Below are positions 20,315 through 29,743 of a stretch of 64,000 nucleotides of DNA, piece after piece. The translations under genes and the position numbers were made by a program. This DNA comes from Pichia kudriavzevii (taxonomy: Eukaryota > Ascomycota > Pichiomycetes > Pichiales > Pichiaceae), in assembly GCF_003054445.1 (NCBI RefSeq), contig NC_042508.1, positions 682,001 through 746,000 on the forward strand, in the 5' to 3' direction. The notes beneath the pieces were generated by a model. That model ran no database searches, had not been told where the DNA came from, and worked only from the letters and a program-made list of their open reading frames with translations. Position 1 is the first letter of the stretch. Each line of letters starts with the position of its first letter.

Positions 20315-21250
20315 TTACAGTGCTTCGGCTGTTACTAGAGGGAGACAATGGTCATAGAATAAATGCTGCCTGTCTGTTCTTTCGATGCATCGCCGAGAAC
20401 TAGTCTCATCTTCAAAAACAAGAACGTAGGAACAGAACAACCCATTCGGAGTGAGGTTGAACTTCCGAATACAAGTATTTTCATCATTAGACCAATGCAG
20501 GTCCCATAGGAAATCAAGGATTTTGTTTTTATGTATATTTGCAGGAACCCCATTGAGAATGACACAATGGGATCGGTTAATCTGTTTTACCATGTCTCGT
20601 TCATGTGTGTAGAATGATCTCGCTGCTTCAAAGAGGCATTTAATGGAAGGATCCTGGTACCTTCGTACAGCATCAATTCTAGAGGTGACAAGTTTCCCGC
20701 ATATTTTAGATACTGATTTGTATTTCCCCTTTTGATTCTTTATCTTTTTAGATTTGAGTCCATACTCAAATAGAAGTGGTAAATCACTCAGGTCAGGGCA
20801 TACCTCCGGGTATATGAATCTTAGATGGGTAACAAAATCATTACAAAGAGCCAGGTTTATATGCTGTTCATTGATTACTGGTTGGTCTTTCATGAATTGC
20901 TGCAAATACGTGGCCATTTGGAAGACATTGTTGAAAATGAGATAGTAGTTATTTGTATGTACTAAATTGGAAGCGTATCTCCCATTGACAACATTTGAGG
21001 GAGCCATTGACCCAAGTGTGAAATCAGCCTTTGTTAGCCTCATGTTGGGTGAAAAGCATCTCAAAACCGGAACCTCTGTGTCCAAATCATTGCTTCCCTC
21101 TTCTGCACAACTACTTCTATTTACATTATCATCCTCTGAATATAAAGAAGATTCCCAGTCGAGAGGTAGCCGACTAGTCTTTCTAAATGGTGGATTTAAT
21201 GCTCTCTTTATTCCACCCAACAATGGCTCCAACGTCTTAGTTGCGCTCAT
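20315..21250 (-). CDS. PET54: Pet54-like mitochondrial RNA-binding translational activator
   Basis: This 311-residue protein starts at a true ATG (MSATKTLEPLLGGIKRAL). The C-terminal ~80 residues read as an RRM: HCVILNGVPANIHKNKILDF as the first strand and helix, and LFCSYVLVFEDETSSRRCIE as the RNP1-like strand and second helix. S. cerevisiae Pet54 (293 aa) binds the COX3 5' leader at the inner membrane with Pet122 and Pet494, and helps splice a COX1 intron. Sequence similarity alone is weak; HSV2 close by, adjacent to PET54 in S. cerevisiae, carries the call. A recognisable presequence is not obvious, although the N-terminus is basic. Confidence 0.75.
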   Translation of the reverse strand: MSATKTLEPLLGGIKRALNPPFRKTSRLPLDWESSLYSEDDNVNRSSCAEEGSNDLDTEVPVLRCFSPNMRLTKADFTLGSMAPSNVVNGRYASNLVHTNNYYLIFNNVFQMATYLQQFMKDQPVINEQHINLALCNDFVTHLRFIYPEVCPDLSDLPLLFEYGLKSKKIKNQKGKYKSVSKICGKLVTSRIDAVRRYQDPSIKCLFEAARSFYTHERDMVKQINRSHCVILNGVPANIHKNKILDFLWDLHWSNDENTCIRKFNLTPNGLFCSYVLVFEDETSSRRCIERTDRQHLFYDHCLPLVTAEAL

Positions 21251-21913
21251 TCAATAAAATCTAAGTTTCAATTTATGTCCGTATGTATGTGATTAACTTC
21301 CTTTCACCTTTCTAATTAACCTGGCAAAAAAAAAGAGAGCATCAAGCTTAGTCAATCGGATGCATAATTACAAGGAATCAAAAAGGAGGAAATATTGGAA
21401 ATACGTAAACTTAGAAACGGCACAGGAGCCAGGAAAAAAAAAAGAAAAAAAAAAACATGCTCGATAATTTGGAGTTTGAAGAAGGCAATTCATTTTTTGC
21501 TGAAGCAACTTGGATGAATGGAACTACATGGGAAGTTCATGTTTGTTTCCTCCTGCAGTAGTCTATCTAACGCATCTTTCACGTTTAGTCAACAGCCCTG
21601 TACATAGTCGCTACGCTACGCCGCAGATACCAGATACCAGATACCGCCTGTACAAATCGCAGAAACGCAAACTATCCGTTTTCTTGTTCATAAAACCAAC
21701 TAGCATAAACACTTTATTTGCAGAACTCTTGTTACATATTTCAAATACTCCACGTCTTCGAATACTACTTTGATTTTCACTTTTGTCTAGTGACAAGCTC
21801 AACTTGAAGGTACACCTATATTCTTCTATTTCTCACTCCTTGATATAATCCCACGTGCTTTAAATTTTGTTTTTTAGGGATTAGCACACTCATATACTAC
21901 AAAATAAAACAAG
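21251..21913. promoter_or_regulatory. Divergent PET54/PUF3 promoter region
   Basis: This 663-bp region has several A-rich runs (21326-21336, 21435-21455), a CACGTG E-box at 21852-21857 about 60 bp before the PUF3 ATG, and a short tandem GATACCA repeat near 21626-21646. The frame 21510-21773 lacks any protein-like features. Confidence 0.45.
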
Positions 21914-24397
21914 ATGGCTACAAACTGGGATCCTTCTAATCAAGCGGCCTCTATTGATGAAAGCATCGTTTCAAATCCTTGGGAAAAGGTTCATAACAGC
22001 AGCAGCAACCTGAATTCCATGGGTGTTCCAAATCCGATTTCTCCAATAATGACTCGTAGAGTATCTCATGCTCAAGATGATGTTGCTAGTATTATTTCTG
22101 GCTTGAGTAGCGTCAATGTTGGGAAAGCCAATAACGTTTCAGCGTTTTTAGGTGGTTATAATCAACCGAAAAACCTAAGTGTCTTTGATGAAGCAGTGAT
22201 GAGTGATTCTGGTTCTGACGCACTAAGGGATGCTATTTCTGCCATTTCTGCGCCTGTTGCTGCCAAATCCAGATTTGGTGCAAACATTTTTGGACCTGCT
22301 TCTGTTGCAGGTGTTAATGTAACCGGATTCAAGGCCCCAAATACCTCTTCATTTTTAGAAAAGTTTTCATCTGTTACTGAAAAAACGAGAGAGCTCGAAT
22401 CTAACACTTTTGTTAACACTTCTAGAAGAACTTCGGTTTTTAACAATGATACAACCTCTCCTCAACAATCATACAGAGAACCAAGAAAGCAATCTTTTTC
22501 TGAAAAATTGGAAACATACATCAACACAACAACACCAACCAATATTTCCAGACACTTGTCATTTAGTTCCGACGTCAATGCTGCTACTAATAATAGCATT
22601 ACTATCACTAATAAAATGTCTGAGAGCAACTCCTCCATGCATGATAACGTTTCGGTTCATGATGGTCTAAAACCACAATGGAACCCAGCCACTGCAACCC
22701 CGTTTCATCCTAGTTACCCCATGGACTTTGCATATGCTCAACATCAAATGGTGATGATGCAAGGCTTTGCAAATGGGTCTCAAAGCTATCCAAATGGAGG
22801 ATTTTTTCCTCAAATGTTTCCCCCGTTCGCATCTAACGGATATAATATTGCACATCCCGAACCACCGTCTGCTATCCAAGAATCTGATGAACCCCAATCC
22901 GAGAATATGAAGCCTACAGATACTACCAAAAGCGAATATGGCAGTAAAACTAGTGATTTAGATGATGAGAGTAGCGATAGTAATAAGCAACCAAATAATA
23001 ACGGCCCACATGAGTTCTTTCCTGTTGGTTTGAATAGATCCAATTCTCCGTATGTGGTTCCTCCCTTCACACCTTATGGAATTTTCCCACCAAATGGAGC
23101 TAATAGTGGTATGTATTCACCAATAATGCCTATTCCAGGACCTGGTTCTCCTGTAGGTACTACTCCTATCATGTTTTCACCAGTTGTTGGGATGCATCCA
23201 ATAGGTGCGAGAGGTGAGGGCAGAGATCATCATTCACCAGAGCCATCCTCTCCCGTTAAGAATAGTAAATCACCTCTCAATTCTTCTCATAGAAAAGGTG
23301 GTCGAAATTCCAGAACCAAGCACAAAAATATTGTTAGGTCCCCACTGTTAGAAGAGTTCCGTAGTAATAAGGATAAAACTTACACTTTGGAAGATATAGC
23401 TTCACATGGTTATGAGTTTTCTAAGGATCAACATGGCTCAAGATTCATTCAGCACGAATTATCAGTGGTATCTGATGATACTAAAGAGTTGTTTTTCAAA
23501 GAAATCAGAAACAATGCAATGGATTTGATGACAGACGTTTTTGGTAATTACGTTATCCAAAAGTATTTTGAGCATGGTACAGCTGTACAGAAGAAGGTTT
23601 TGTTTGAATCGATGAGAGGCTCCTTCAATACGTTATCTTTGCAAATGTATGGCTGTAGGGTTGTTCAGAAATGTCTGGAAGGTGTCCCACTAGATGACCA
23701 ACTAGAAATAATGGAAGAATTAAAACCAAATATTCTTAACTTGGTCAAGGATCAAAATGGTAATCATGTTATTCAAAAGGCAATTGAACAGATTCCTATC
23801 GAAAAGATTCCATTTATCTTGAATTCTTTAAGAAACCAAATCTATCATTTATCGATGCATCCTTATGGTTGCAGAGTTATTCAAAGGCTATTGGAATGTT
23901 CAGACACTGAGGATCAAGAATTTATACTTAATGAGTTGAAGGGCTTCGTTTATTATTTAGTCCAAGATCAATTTGGTAACTATGTTATTCAACACATTAT
24001 CGAAAGTGGTAAAAAGAAAGATTCAGATGTTATTTTGGATGTTGTTTTGAAGAACCTGATTGAGCTATCAAAACATAAATTTGCTTCTAATGCAGTTGAA
24101 AAATGTATCATCAATCTACCTGCAGAAAGTAGAATCCAGATTTATGAAACTATGTTGAAAGATAATCTAGATAAGGACTCGCCACTATCAGAAGCCTCCA
24201 ATTTAGTATTAATGATTAAGGATCCATTTGCCAATTATGTTGTCCAAAAGATGGTTGAATTGATTGACCCTGAGAGAAAGAAATTTCTTGTTTACAAAAT
24301 TAGACAATATTTAAAGGTGATTCAAAAGAATAACCATGGTAAACATTTAGCTAGTATTGAAAAACTTAACCAGATTTGTCGTGCCTACGATATTTAG
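21914..24397 (+). CDS. PUF3: Puf3, PUF-family RNA-binding regulator of mitochondrial mRNAs
   Basis: This 827-residue protein (S. cerevisiae Puf3 is 879) has a disordered Asn/Ser/Pro-rich N-terminus (~1-480), then eight PUF repeats. The base-reading triplets in order R1-R8 are SRxxQ, NYxxQ, CRxxQ, NHxxQ, CRxxQ, NYxxQ, SNxxE and NYxxQ. By the PUF code this reads UGUAUAUA/UGUANAUA, the Puf3 class. It binds 3' UTRs of nuclear mRNAs for mitochondrial proteins and controls their decay, translation and localisation. A CTG codon at 23675-23677 encodes the conserved Leu of KCLEG. The start ATG sits in an A-rich leader. No disruptions. Confidence 0.94.
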   Translation: MATNWDPSNQAASIDESIVSNPWEKVHNSSSNLNSMGVPNPISPIMTRRVSHAQDDVASIISGLSSVNVGKANNVSAFLGGYNQPKNLSVFDEAVMSDSGSDALRDAISAISAPVAAKSRFGANIFGPASVAGVNVTGFKAPNTSSFLEKFSSVTEKTRELESNTFVNTSRRTSVFNNDTTSPQQSYREPRKQSFSEKLETYINTTTPTNISRHLSFSSDVNAATNNSITITNKMSESNSSMHDNVSVHDGLKPQWNPATATPFHPSYPMDFAYAQHQMVMMQGFANGSQSYPNGGFFPQMFPPFASNGYNIAHPEPPSAIQESDEPQSENMKPTDTTKSEYGSKTSDLDDESSDSNKQPNNNGPHEFFPVGLNRSNSPYVVPPFTPYGIFPPNGANSGMYSPIMPIPGPGSPVGTTPIMFSPVVGMHPIGARGEGRDHHSPEPSSPVKNSKSPLNSSHRKGGRNSRTKHKNIVRSPLLEEFRSNKDKTYTLEDIASHGYEFSKDQHGSRFIQHELSVVSDDTKELFFKEIRNNAMDLMTDVFGNYVIQKYFEHGTAVQKKVLFESMRGSFNTLSLQMYGCRVVQKCLEGVPLDDQLEIMEELKPNILNLVKDQNGNHVIQKAIEQIPIEKIPFILNSLRNQIYHLSMHPYGCRVIQRLLECSDTEDQEFILNELKGFVYYLVQDQFGNYVIQHIIESGKKKDSDVILDVVLKNLIELSKHKFASNAVEKCIINLPAESRIQIYETMLKDNLDKDSPLSEASNLVLMIKDPFANYVVQKMVELIDPERKKFLVYKIRQYLKVIQKNNHGKHLASIEKLNQICRAYDI

Positions 24398-24661
24398 TTG
24401 GTTCCATTTTGTTGAGTTTCCCCTATTTCCTGTTATATAAGTTATGCTTTTGGTTTTTTATAGTTGTAATTTATCAAAACTTGTTAAGCCACAGACACTA
24501 TAATTATGCATTAATAAATAGACAATTTCTTCATCTGTCGCTCTTAATGGTTGATGAAACTGCCGATTATATTTTTTTTCTTTGATCGTTTTACCTCAAA
24601 AAAATTTTTTTTCAGCTTCTGCTTTAACAAGTTGAATTTACAATCAAGGTAACAATACATC

Positions 24662-25321
24662 ATGATGAGTACCGTTGATACCACCTTAAATATCGATGAT
24701 ATTTTCACACTTCTGAAGGAAACGAGAGCGAAGGAGCAGAAGTTCGACAAAACGGAATCAGAGAAAAAGAACAATTCTAACGTATTGTATGAGGAAATTA
24801 AGAAGAAAGTCTCACATTTACCAACTATCGAAGCACATGTGGTAACTAAAAATACGAAGGACCTTGGGAAGAATAAACAACGGGGGGTTCAAAAAATTGA
24901 TGATTCTGTCGAGAGTGTTTTGCCAGATATGAACCAAAAGACCGTAACTGATCGACGTTTACTAAAGGAGGAGAGATCGATGAAGTGGTTCTCTCTACCA
25001 AAAGTTGAGATGACAGATGATATAAAACGAGACTTGGTTATTATAAAGAATAGGAAATATTTAGATCCAAAAAGGTTCTATCGTGGTGAAAAGTGGGAAA
25101 TTCCTCAAAACTTCCAAATTGGTGAAATTGTGGAAGGTGTTGGAGAATATGCGGGACGAATCGGTCGTAAAAAGAGAGGAAAGACTCTCACTGACGAAAT
25201 ACTAAAAGACGAGAAGGCTAAAGAATGGTTTGGCAAGACTTATTCGGAAATTCAGAAGAAAAAATCAAGCGGTGGCAAGAACTTTCTTAAGGATAAAATT
25301 AATAAAAGGAAGAAGTACTAG
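24662..25321 (+). CDS. FCF2: Fcf2, small-subunit processome factor
   Basis: This 219-residue protein (S. cerevisiae Fcf2 is 217) contains the Fcf2 domain from ~105 to 200: KWFSLPKVEMTDDIKRDL, YLDPKRFYRG, FQIGEIVEG and a C-terminal Lys-rich tail. It acts in the nucleolus on early 18S rRNA processing at A0, A1 and A2, together with Fcf1. Two tandem ATGs (24662, 24665) are possible starts. It lies in tandem with PUF3 (264 bp) and is convergent with the GATA gene. Intact. Confidence 0.92.
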   Translation: MMSTVDTTLNIDDIFTLLKETRAKEQKFDKTESEKKNNSNVLYEEIKKKVSHLPTIEAHVVTKNTKDLGKNKQRGVQKIDDSVESVLPDMNQKTVTDRRLLKEERSMKWFSLPKVEMTDDIKRDLVIIKNRKYLDPKRFYRGEKWEIPQNFQIGEIVEGVGEYAGRIGRKKRGKTLTDEILKDEKAKEWFGKTYSEIQKKKSSGGKNFLKDKINKRKKY

Positions 25322-25579
25322 TGTAAGATAATGTATATTTTTAACTTTTCTTTTTTTTTGGGAATTCACGTTTAGAGATCAAAACATGGTAACAAAAGTT
25401 TATGAAAAGTATATTGTTGCCTTGAAGCTCTCTATATGATAAAATTGATATGTTGTATTTGCAATAACCGCCTTTTGGCGGTGATAATTAAACTAGTTAA
25501 ACAAACTATTGAATTATACAAATACCAAAAGTAAATAGTTACTTTAATATACAAACCATTAGTGATGGACGGAATAATA

Positions 25580-27160
25580 TTACAGTCTCCTATTATTTTG
25601 TTCACCATTTTCTCGTCTTTTCCTTAGTTCTTTAGCTGCAGCTTCAGCTCCGATTCTTTTTACTAACTTCATATGAAATAATCCACAAGCATTACATAAA
25701 GTTCTTGCGTCTTCTGGGCCTTTCCTCCATTCTGGAGTTGATGTTGAGCCACAGTGAGCACACACCATCTTCATTTTTATACTTAAATCCGGATGTAGTA
25801 CACCTTGTGATTTAAAATCGATATGCTGTTGTTTGTCGTTAAGTCTCAGAGGTACAACCTGTAACGAGACAGACTCTCCAGGGTAACTACTTGTTGGATT
25901 TATATTATTGAGGTTGTATTTATTGGGTTGAGTTCCTGTTGCAAACGGAGAGGAGGTTGATGGTTGTAATGTTAATGCGAATTTTTGATCTATGATTGGT
26001 TGAGAATCTACGCTTCCGTGGCTCTCAATCTTCTTCATCTTGAGCCAAATGTTCGTTAGATTACTCAAATTTTGAGAAACAGAATGAAACTTCAAAACTT
26101 TGCTATTTGCATACGTATTAATATGATTGTAAAATTCCTCAATTTTACAATCAGTATTACTCCCACTTTCTATTTCTGCATAAAGAAGACTTTGTAACTT
26201 TTCGTCATTGTCAACGACTCTCATTAATTCCAAAATCTCACGTTTGTTGGAGTTCAACCATTTCAATTTTTGGAATAGTTCAACAGACTTCGCATTTTTC
26301 CAGTTATCGACTTCTGGACTTCTTCTTAACTTAGAATCAACTCGAAAATGGTTAACAGATGATTTTGAAGAATTGGGTTTGAATGTGTACGGAATGCTTT
26401 TTTTGTCAACCTTATAATTGCCATCAACCAATCTACTTGAGTGTTTGTAGCTAGTTTCAATTTCGGTGGCATTGTGAAGTTCACTTTGAGTTCTCGTTCT
26501 GTCATTAATGAATGAATGGTTTTCATTATTGATATTATCATTGTTATTGGTGGTTGTGTTAGAGTGGTTGTGACTGTTGTTGTTGTTATGGTAGTATGGA
26601 GGAGTGGTGACTGGTGGAGGTATAAAATTAGATGGATACTGAACAGGCAATTGAATTGTAGATTGATAATTAGAAGGGTTTGAAGTTGAGGGGTGTAATG
26701 GATATGCATGTAAAGTTGAAGATAAATGCTGTTGTAGAGGTTGCTGCGTAATTTGTCCAGAATGTTGCTGTGTCAGTTCTGGTAAATGTTGTTGTTGTTG
26801 TTGTTGTTGTTGTGAGGATACAATTTGGATAGGTAACTGAGGTACTGATCTACTTTGCTCATAATAGTAATAGTTTGAAGCTGAACTTGGGGGGTATGTT
26901 GGATGAGTATATTGACTATAATGAAAAGGTTGGTAAGGAGGTTGGTCTATAATAGCATTGTAAGTAGAAGCTTTAAGTGATGATGTAGTGGGAACTATTG
27001 TTGCAGGTTGTGCAGGAATAGGGGCCTGTGGGGCCTGTAGAGGCTGTATAGGCTGCGAAAGTTGCTGTGATATCTGCTCTGAAGGTTGTGTTTGTTGGTG
27101 GCATTCCCTTCCACTTTGAGCGTACGAATTCAAGTAATTCAAAGCTTTTCGATCTGGCAT
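25580..27160 (-). CDS. GATA zinc-finger transcription factor (Gat2/Brg1-like)
   Basis: ATG 27160 gives 526 residues; the frame continues to 27232 without another ATG. The only recognised domain is a single C-terminal GATA finger (467-493), CX2CX18CX2C, with TPEWRKGP and LCNACGLF followed by a basic tail. The 18-residue loop puts it in the type IVb fungal class. WRKGP plus the LVKRIGAEAA tail resembles S. cerevisiae Gat2 and C. albicans Brg1, the latter a filamentation and biofilm regulator. The N-terminus is Gln/Pro/His/Asn-rich with a poly-Gln run, fitting an activation or condensate-forming region. The very long upstream region suggests many regulatory inputs. Gat2-like is a family call, not proven orthology. 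Confidence 0.8.
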   Translation of the reverse strand: MPDRKALNYLNSYAQSGRECHQQTQPSEQISQQLSQPIQPLQAPQAPIPAQPATIVPTTSSLKASTYNAIIDQPPYQPFHYSQYTHPTYPPSSASNYYYYEQSRSVPQLPIQIVSSQQQQQQQQHLPELTQQHSGQITQQPLQQHLSSTLHAYPLHPSTSNPSNYQSTIQLPVQYPSNFIPPPVTTPPYYHNNNNSHNHSNTTTNNNDNINNENHSFINDRTRTQSELHNATEIETSYKHSSRLVDGNYKVDKKSIPYTFKPNSSKSSVNHFRVDSKLRRSPEVDNWKNAKSVELFQKLKWLNSNKREILELMRVVDNDEKLQSLLYAEIESGSNTDCKIEEFYNHINTYANSKVLKFHSVSQNLSNLTNIWLKMKKIESHGSVDSQPIIDQKFALTLQPSTSSPFATGTQPNKYNLNNINPTSSYPGESVSLQVVPLRLNDKQQHIDFKSQGVLHPDLSIKMKMVCAHCGSTSTPEWRKGPEDARTLCNACGLFHMKLVKRIGAEAAAKELRKRRENGEQNNRRL

Positions 27161-29743
27161 CAGTAGTTTATTGTTTGAACTGGTTTGATGAGACTCGATG
27201 GATATAGACACGGCATGTACTATTTCCAGCAAGAAACTTCTAGAACTTAGCTATGATAATATATTCTTTCAAAAGGAACGATTGCAAGAACGGTGAATTT
27301 TGCTATATGTTCGGTTTTTGCGATTTGTCGGGTTCAACATAAACCACTGGAAAAAGGTATCGGATTAGTAGTTTATTGTATGCTAGACCTTGGAACTATA
27401 AAGATGTGAGACTATTGTTTGTGAATATCGTTTTTATTCTCAGTTATTCAGGTGATAAATGAACACAACAAAAGCGAAGCTTATTTTTTTTTTGAAAAAG
27501 TAGTGGCTAAACCTAAAAAATATACATATATGTATGTATATATGACCAATGAAATATTGGTAGGTGAAAGGATGTAACAATTTTCCCGTTCAGGGCCAGT
27601 GGAACAACGATAGTTAATAAAAGGTACACTTTTCCAAATGAGAAGTGTAAGTCAGTATCTATATCTTCTACTGCTCTCAGGTGTAGATGCATGGGCGCAG
27701 ACATTAGAGCAATAAAGGGAGTTCTAATTAATTTATAGTCTGCAAAGAGACGAGATCGTGGCTTATATGTATATTTAATGCACCATGCACGACATGGAAC
27801 ATTTCCTAGGACAATGGCTGCAGGGGAGCAGATGTCAGATCCGTCACCATCGCCCATTTTCCTTCCAACAGGATGCATGGAAGCCGCACGTGAGGCATTT
27901 TTCCTGTGGGGGAAGTGCTCTTGCATGAGCCGCACGTAGACTAAGCGGACCACCGGACAAAACATTCCCTCAGGAATGGCACTAGTAAACACATCCACTA
28001 GGAACCCGCTTCATAAAGCCACCGATCGCCACCCCATATCTCTTCTAGAGAATTGCTATCTCTTACCATTTCTCGGTGTAAAATTGTAGACAGCATACCT
28101 TTATGTGCCGAAAGTCCAATCTTTGCACATTTTTTTTGAGAAATGAAACATTTGCCACCTTCGGTCTAGAACGGAAAGATTAGCAATTTCTACAGCAAGA
28201 TCTCTACCTGCATGACCAATAGGTATGGTATACACTATACATACTACATATCGGAAATCATACACTCAATGATGATCAGAATAAAATATAAACAAACAAG
28301 GACACGTATGTTGCAAGATCTTACTTATGTGAACAACAACAAGCCAAGTGCGAAACAGGAAGAATAAATCGAGGGTACAAAATAGGGACTAGACAAATAG
28401 GAACCACCATTAGTGCTCTTTAACGGTAACTTTAGCCCCAAAGCTAAGAATGCTCGAAAATCGAATTCTGAAGGTATTACTTGGCAATTTTTTTTTATTC
28501 TGCGCAAGTCATTTACTGTGCACTGAAATCGATGACAACGTTCAATCTACCCGTCCTCTAATGAGGCAGTGCCCATCCAGTAGATTGTGTATACGTCTCG
28601 TCGTAACCCTTAATCTAGTGCATTATCAGGTGCATTTCCATGCTTAGGTCGTGACACCTTCCAATTACATAAGAGTACATGGGTAGGATCTGAAAATAAA
28701 GCTTATACTTCCGACTGCCAGCCTAACCTTCACTTCTGCCCTACATGTGCAGCAGTGAGAGTATGGTTAAATACACGCTTCTAATGTTGCAATAATTTTT
28801 GAGGATATGATATGCAGTATTTTATCAAAGGAGTAGAAACCTAAAAAGAAAGCCTCATTCTCCATTGCCGATTTTGGCTGAAACCGGAAGAGGCGGACCC
28901 CCTTGGCGGTTCAAGTTTACATAATTTTATTCTCTGGAAATTGACTCATTCTCAGATGAGATCAGATCTGGAAAACTACACCTTTTTCTGAGCTGGATTT
29001 GCGTCCTCGGATCAAAAATAATCCAATATCCGAGTCATGGTCTCGAAGATTGAGTGGGATGCAGCTCACAACTGATGGGTTTACAATAGCACCAAAAACT
29101 ATTACTCTATACAATACCGCATTCTTTAACCAGCCATTTGCATTGGGGTCATATATAATACACAGTCTTCAACGGTCCTTAGCCAGATGAGGCATCTTTA
29201 AGTGTAGAGAAACTACATATTCTTGAGTATGAAGCACTGTATTTCGGGCATTTATAACTTGGGTATATGCATCGATTTAATAACTTACATCTGCTAGTTC
29301 GGGGACAGAACATCACGACCCCTTCAAACTAGAAATATAAAGAGAATAAGTTTAGGTGATCGATGTCAATTTCAAAAGAAAACAATCTCTCTTCTTATTG
29401 TACGATTCAGAAAAACCCAATCTGTGTTTTTTTTGCTTGTTCCTTCAATTGGGAACTCCTCTTTTTTCGCTTGTCCCACCTAATTCTCTCTTGCTTTTCT
29501 CTTTTTTTTTTTTTGACAATTTTTGTATATCCGTTTTAGGAAATTCCAAATCTTTATTCGCTTGATGTTTACATTTCAATTAATATGATAGAGAAATGCA
29601 ATGTGATACATCATATAGATCAACAGACAACTGCACTAGAAACTCTCTGGTGTTGTTGAATTAGAGGCAAAGTATTGATATCAGAAGCCAGCCACCAGTC
29701 GCTAAAAAAAAAAGGGAGACTCGTTCTATAAATAAGCGTCAAA
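27161..29743. promoter_or_regulatory. 2.6 kb divergent regulatory region between GATA factor and KAR3
   Basis: No convincing gene is present. The frame 27513-27998 (minus) starts at GTG and has no family look. The region carries T-rich runs (28129-28137, 29502-29514). It is several times longer than most intergenic gaps here, which is typical of promoters of developmental regulators in yeasts. A short Pol II ncRNA cannot be excluded. Confidence 0.5.

Noticed and set aside
21510-21773. 87-codon frame in the PET54/PUF3 promoter
   Set aside because: It includes tandem GATACCA repeats and lacks protein-like composition.
27513-27998. 161-codon minus-strand frame in the GATA/KAR3 gap
   Set aside because: It starts at GTG, has an erratic composition with no domain, and sits in a regulatory region; chance is the better explanation.
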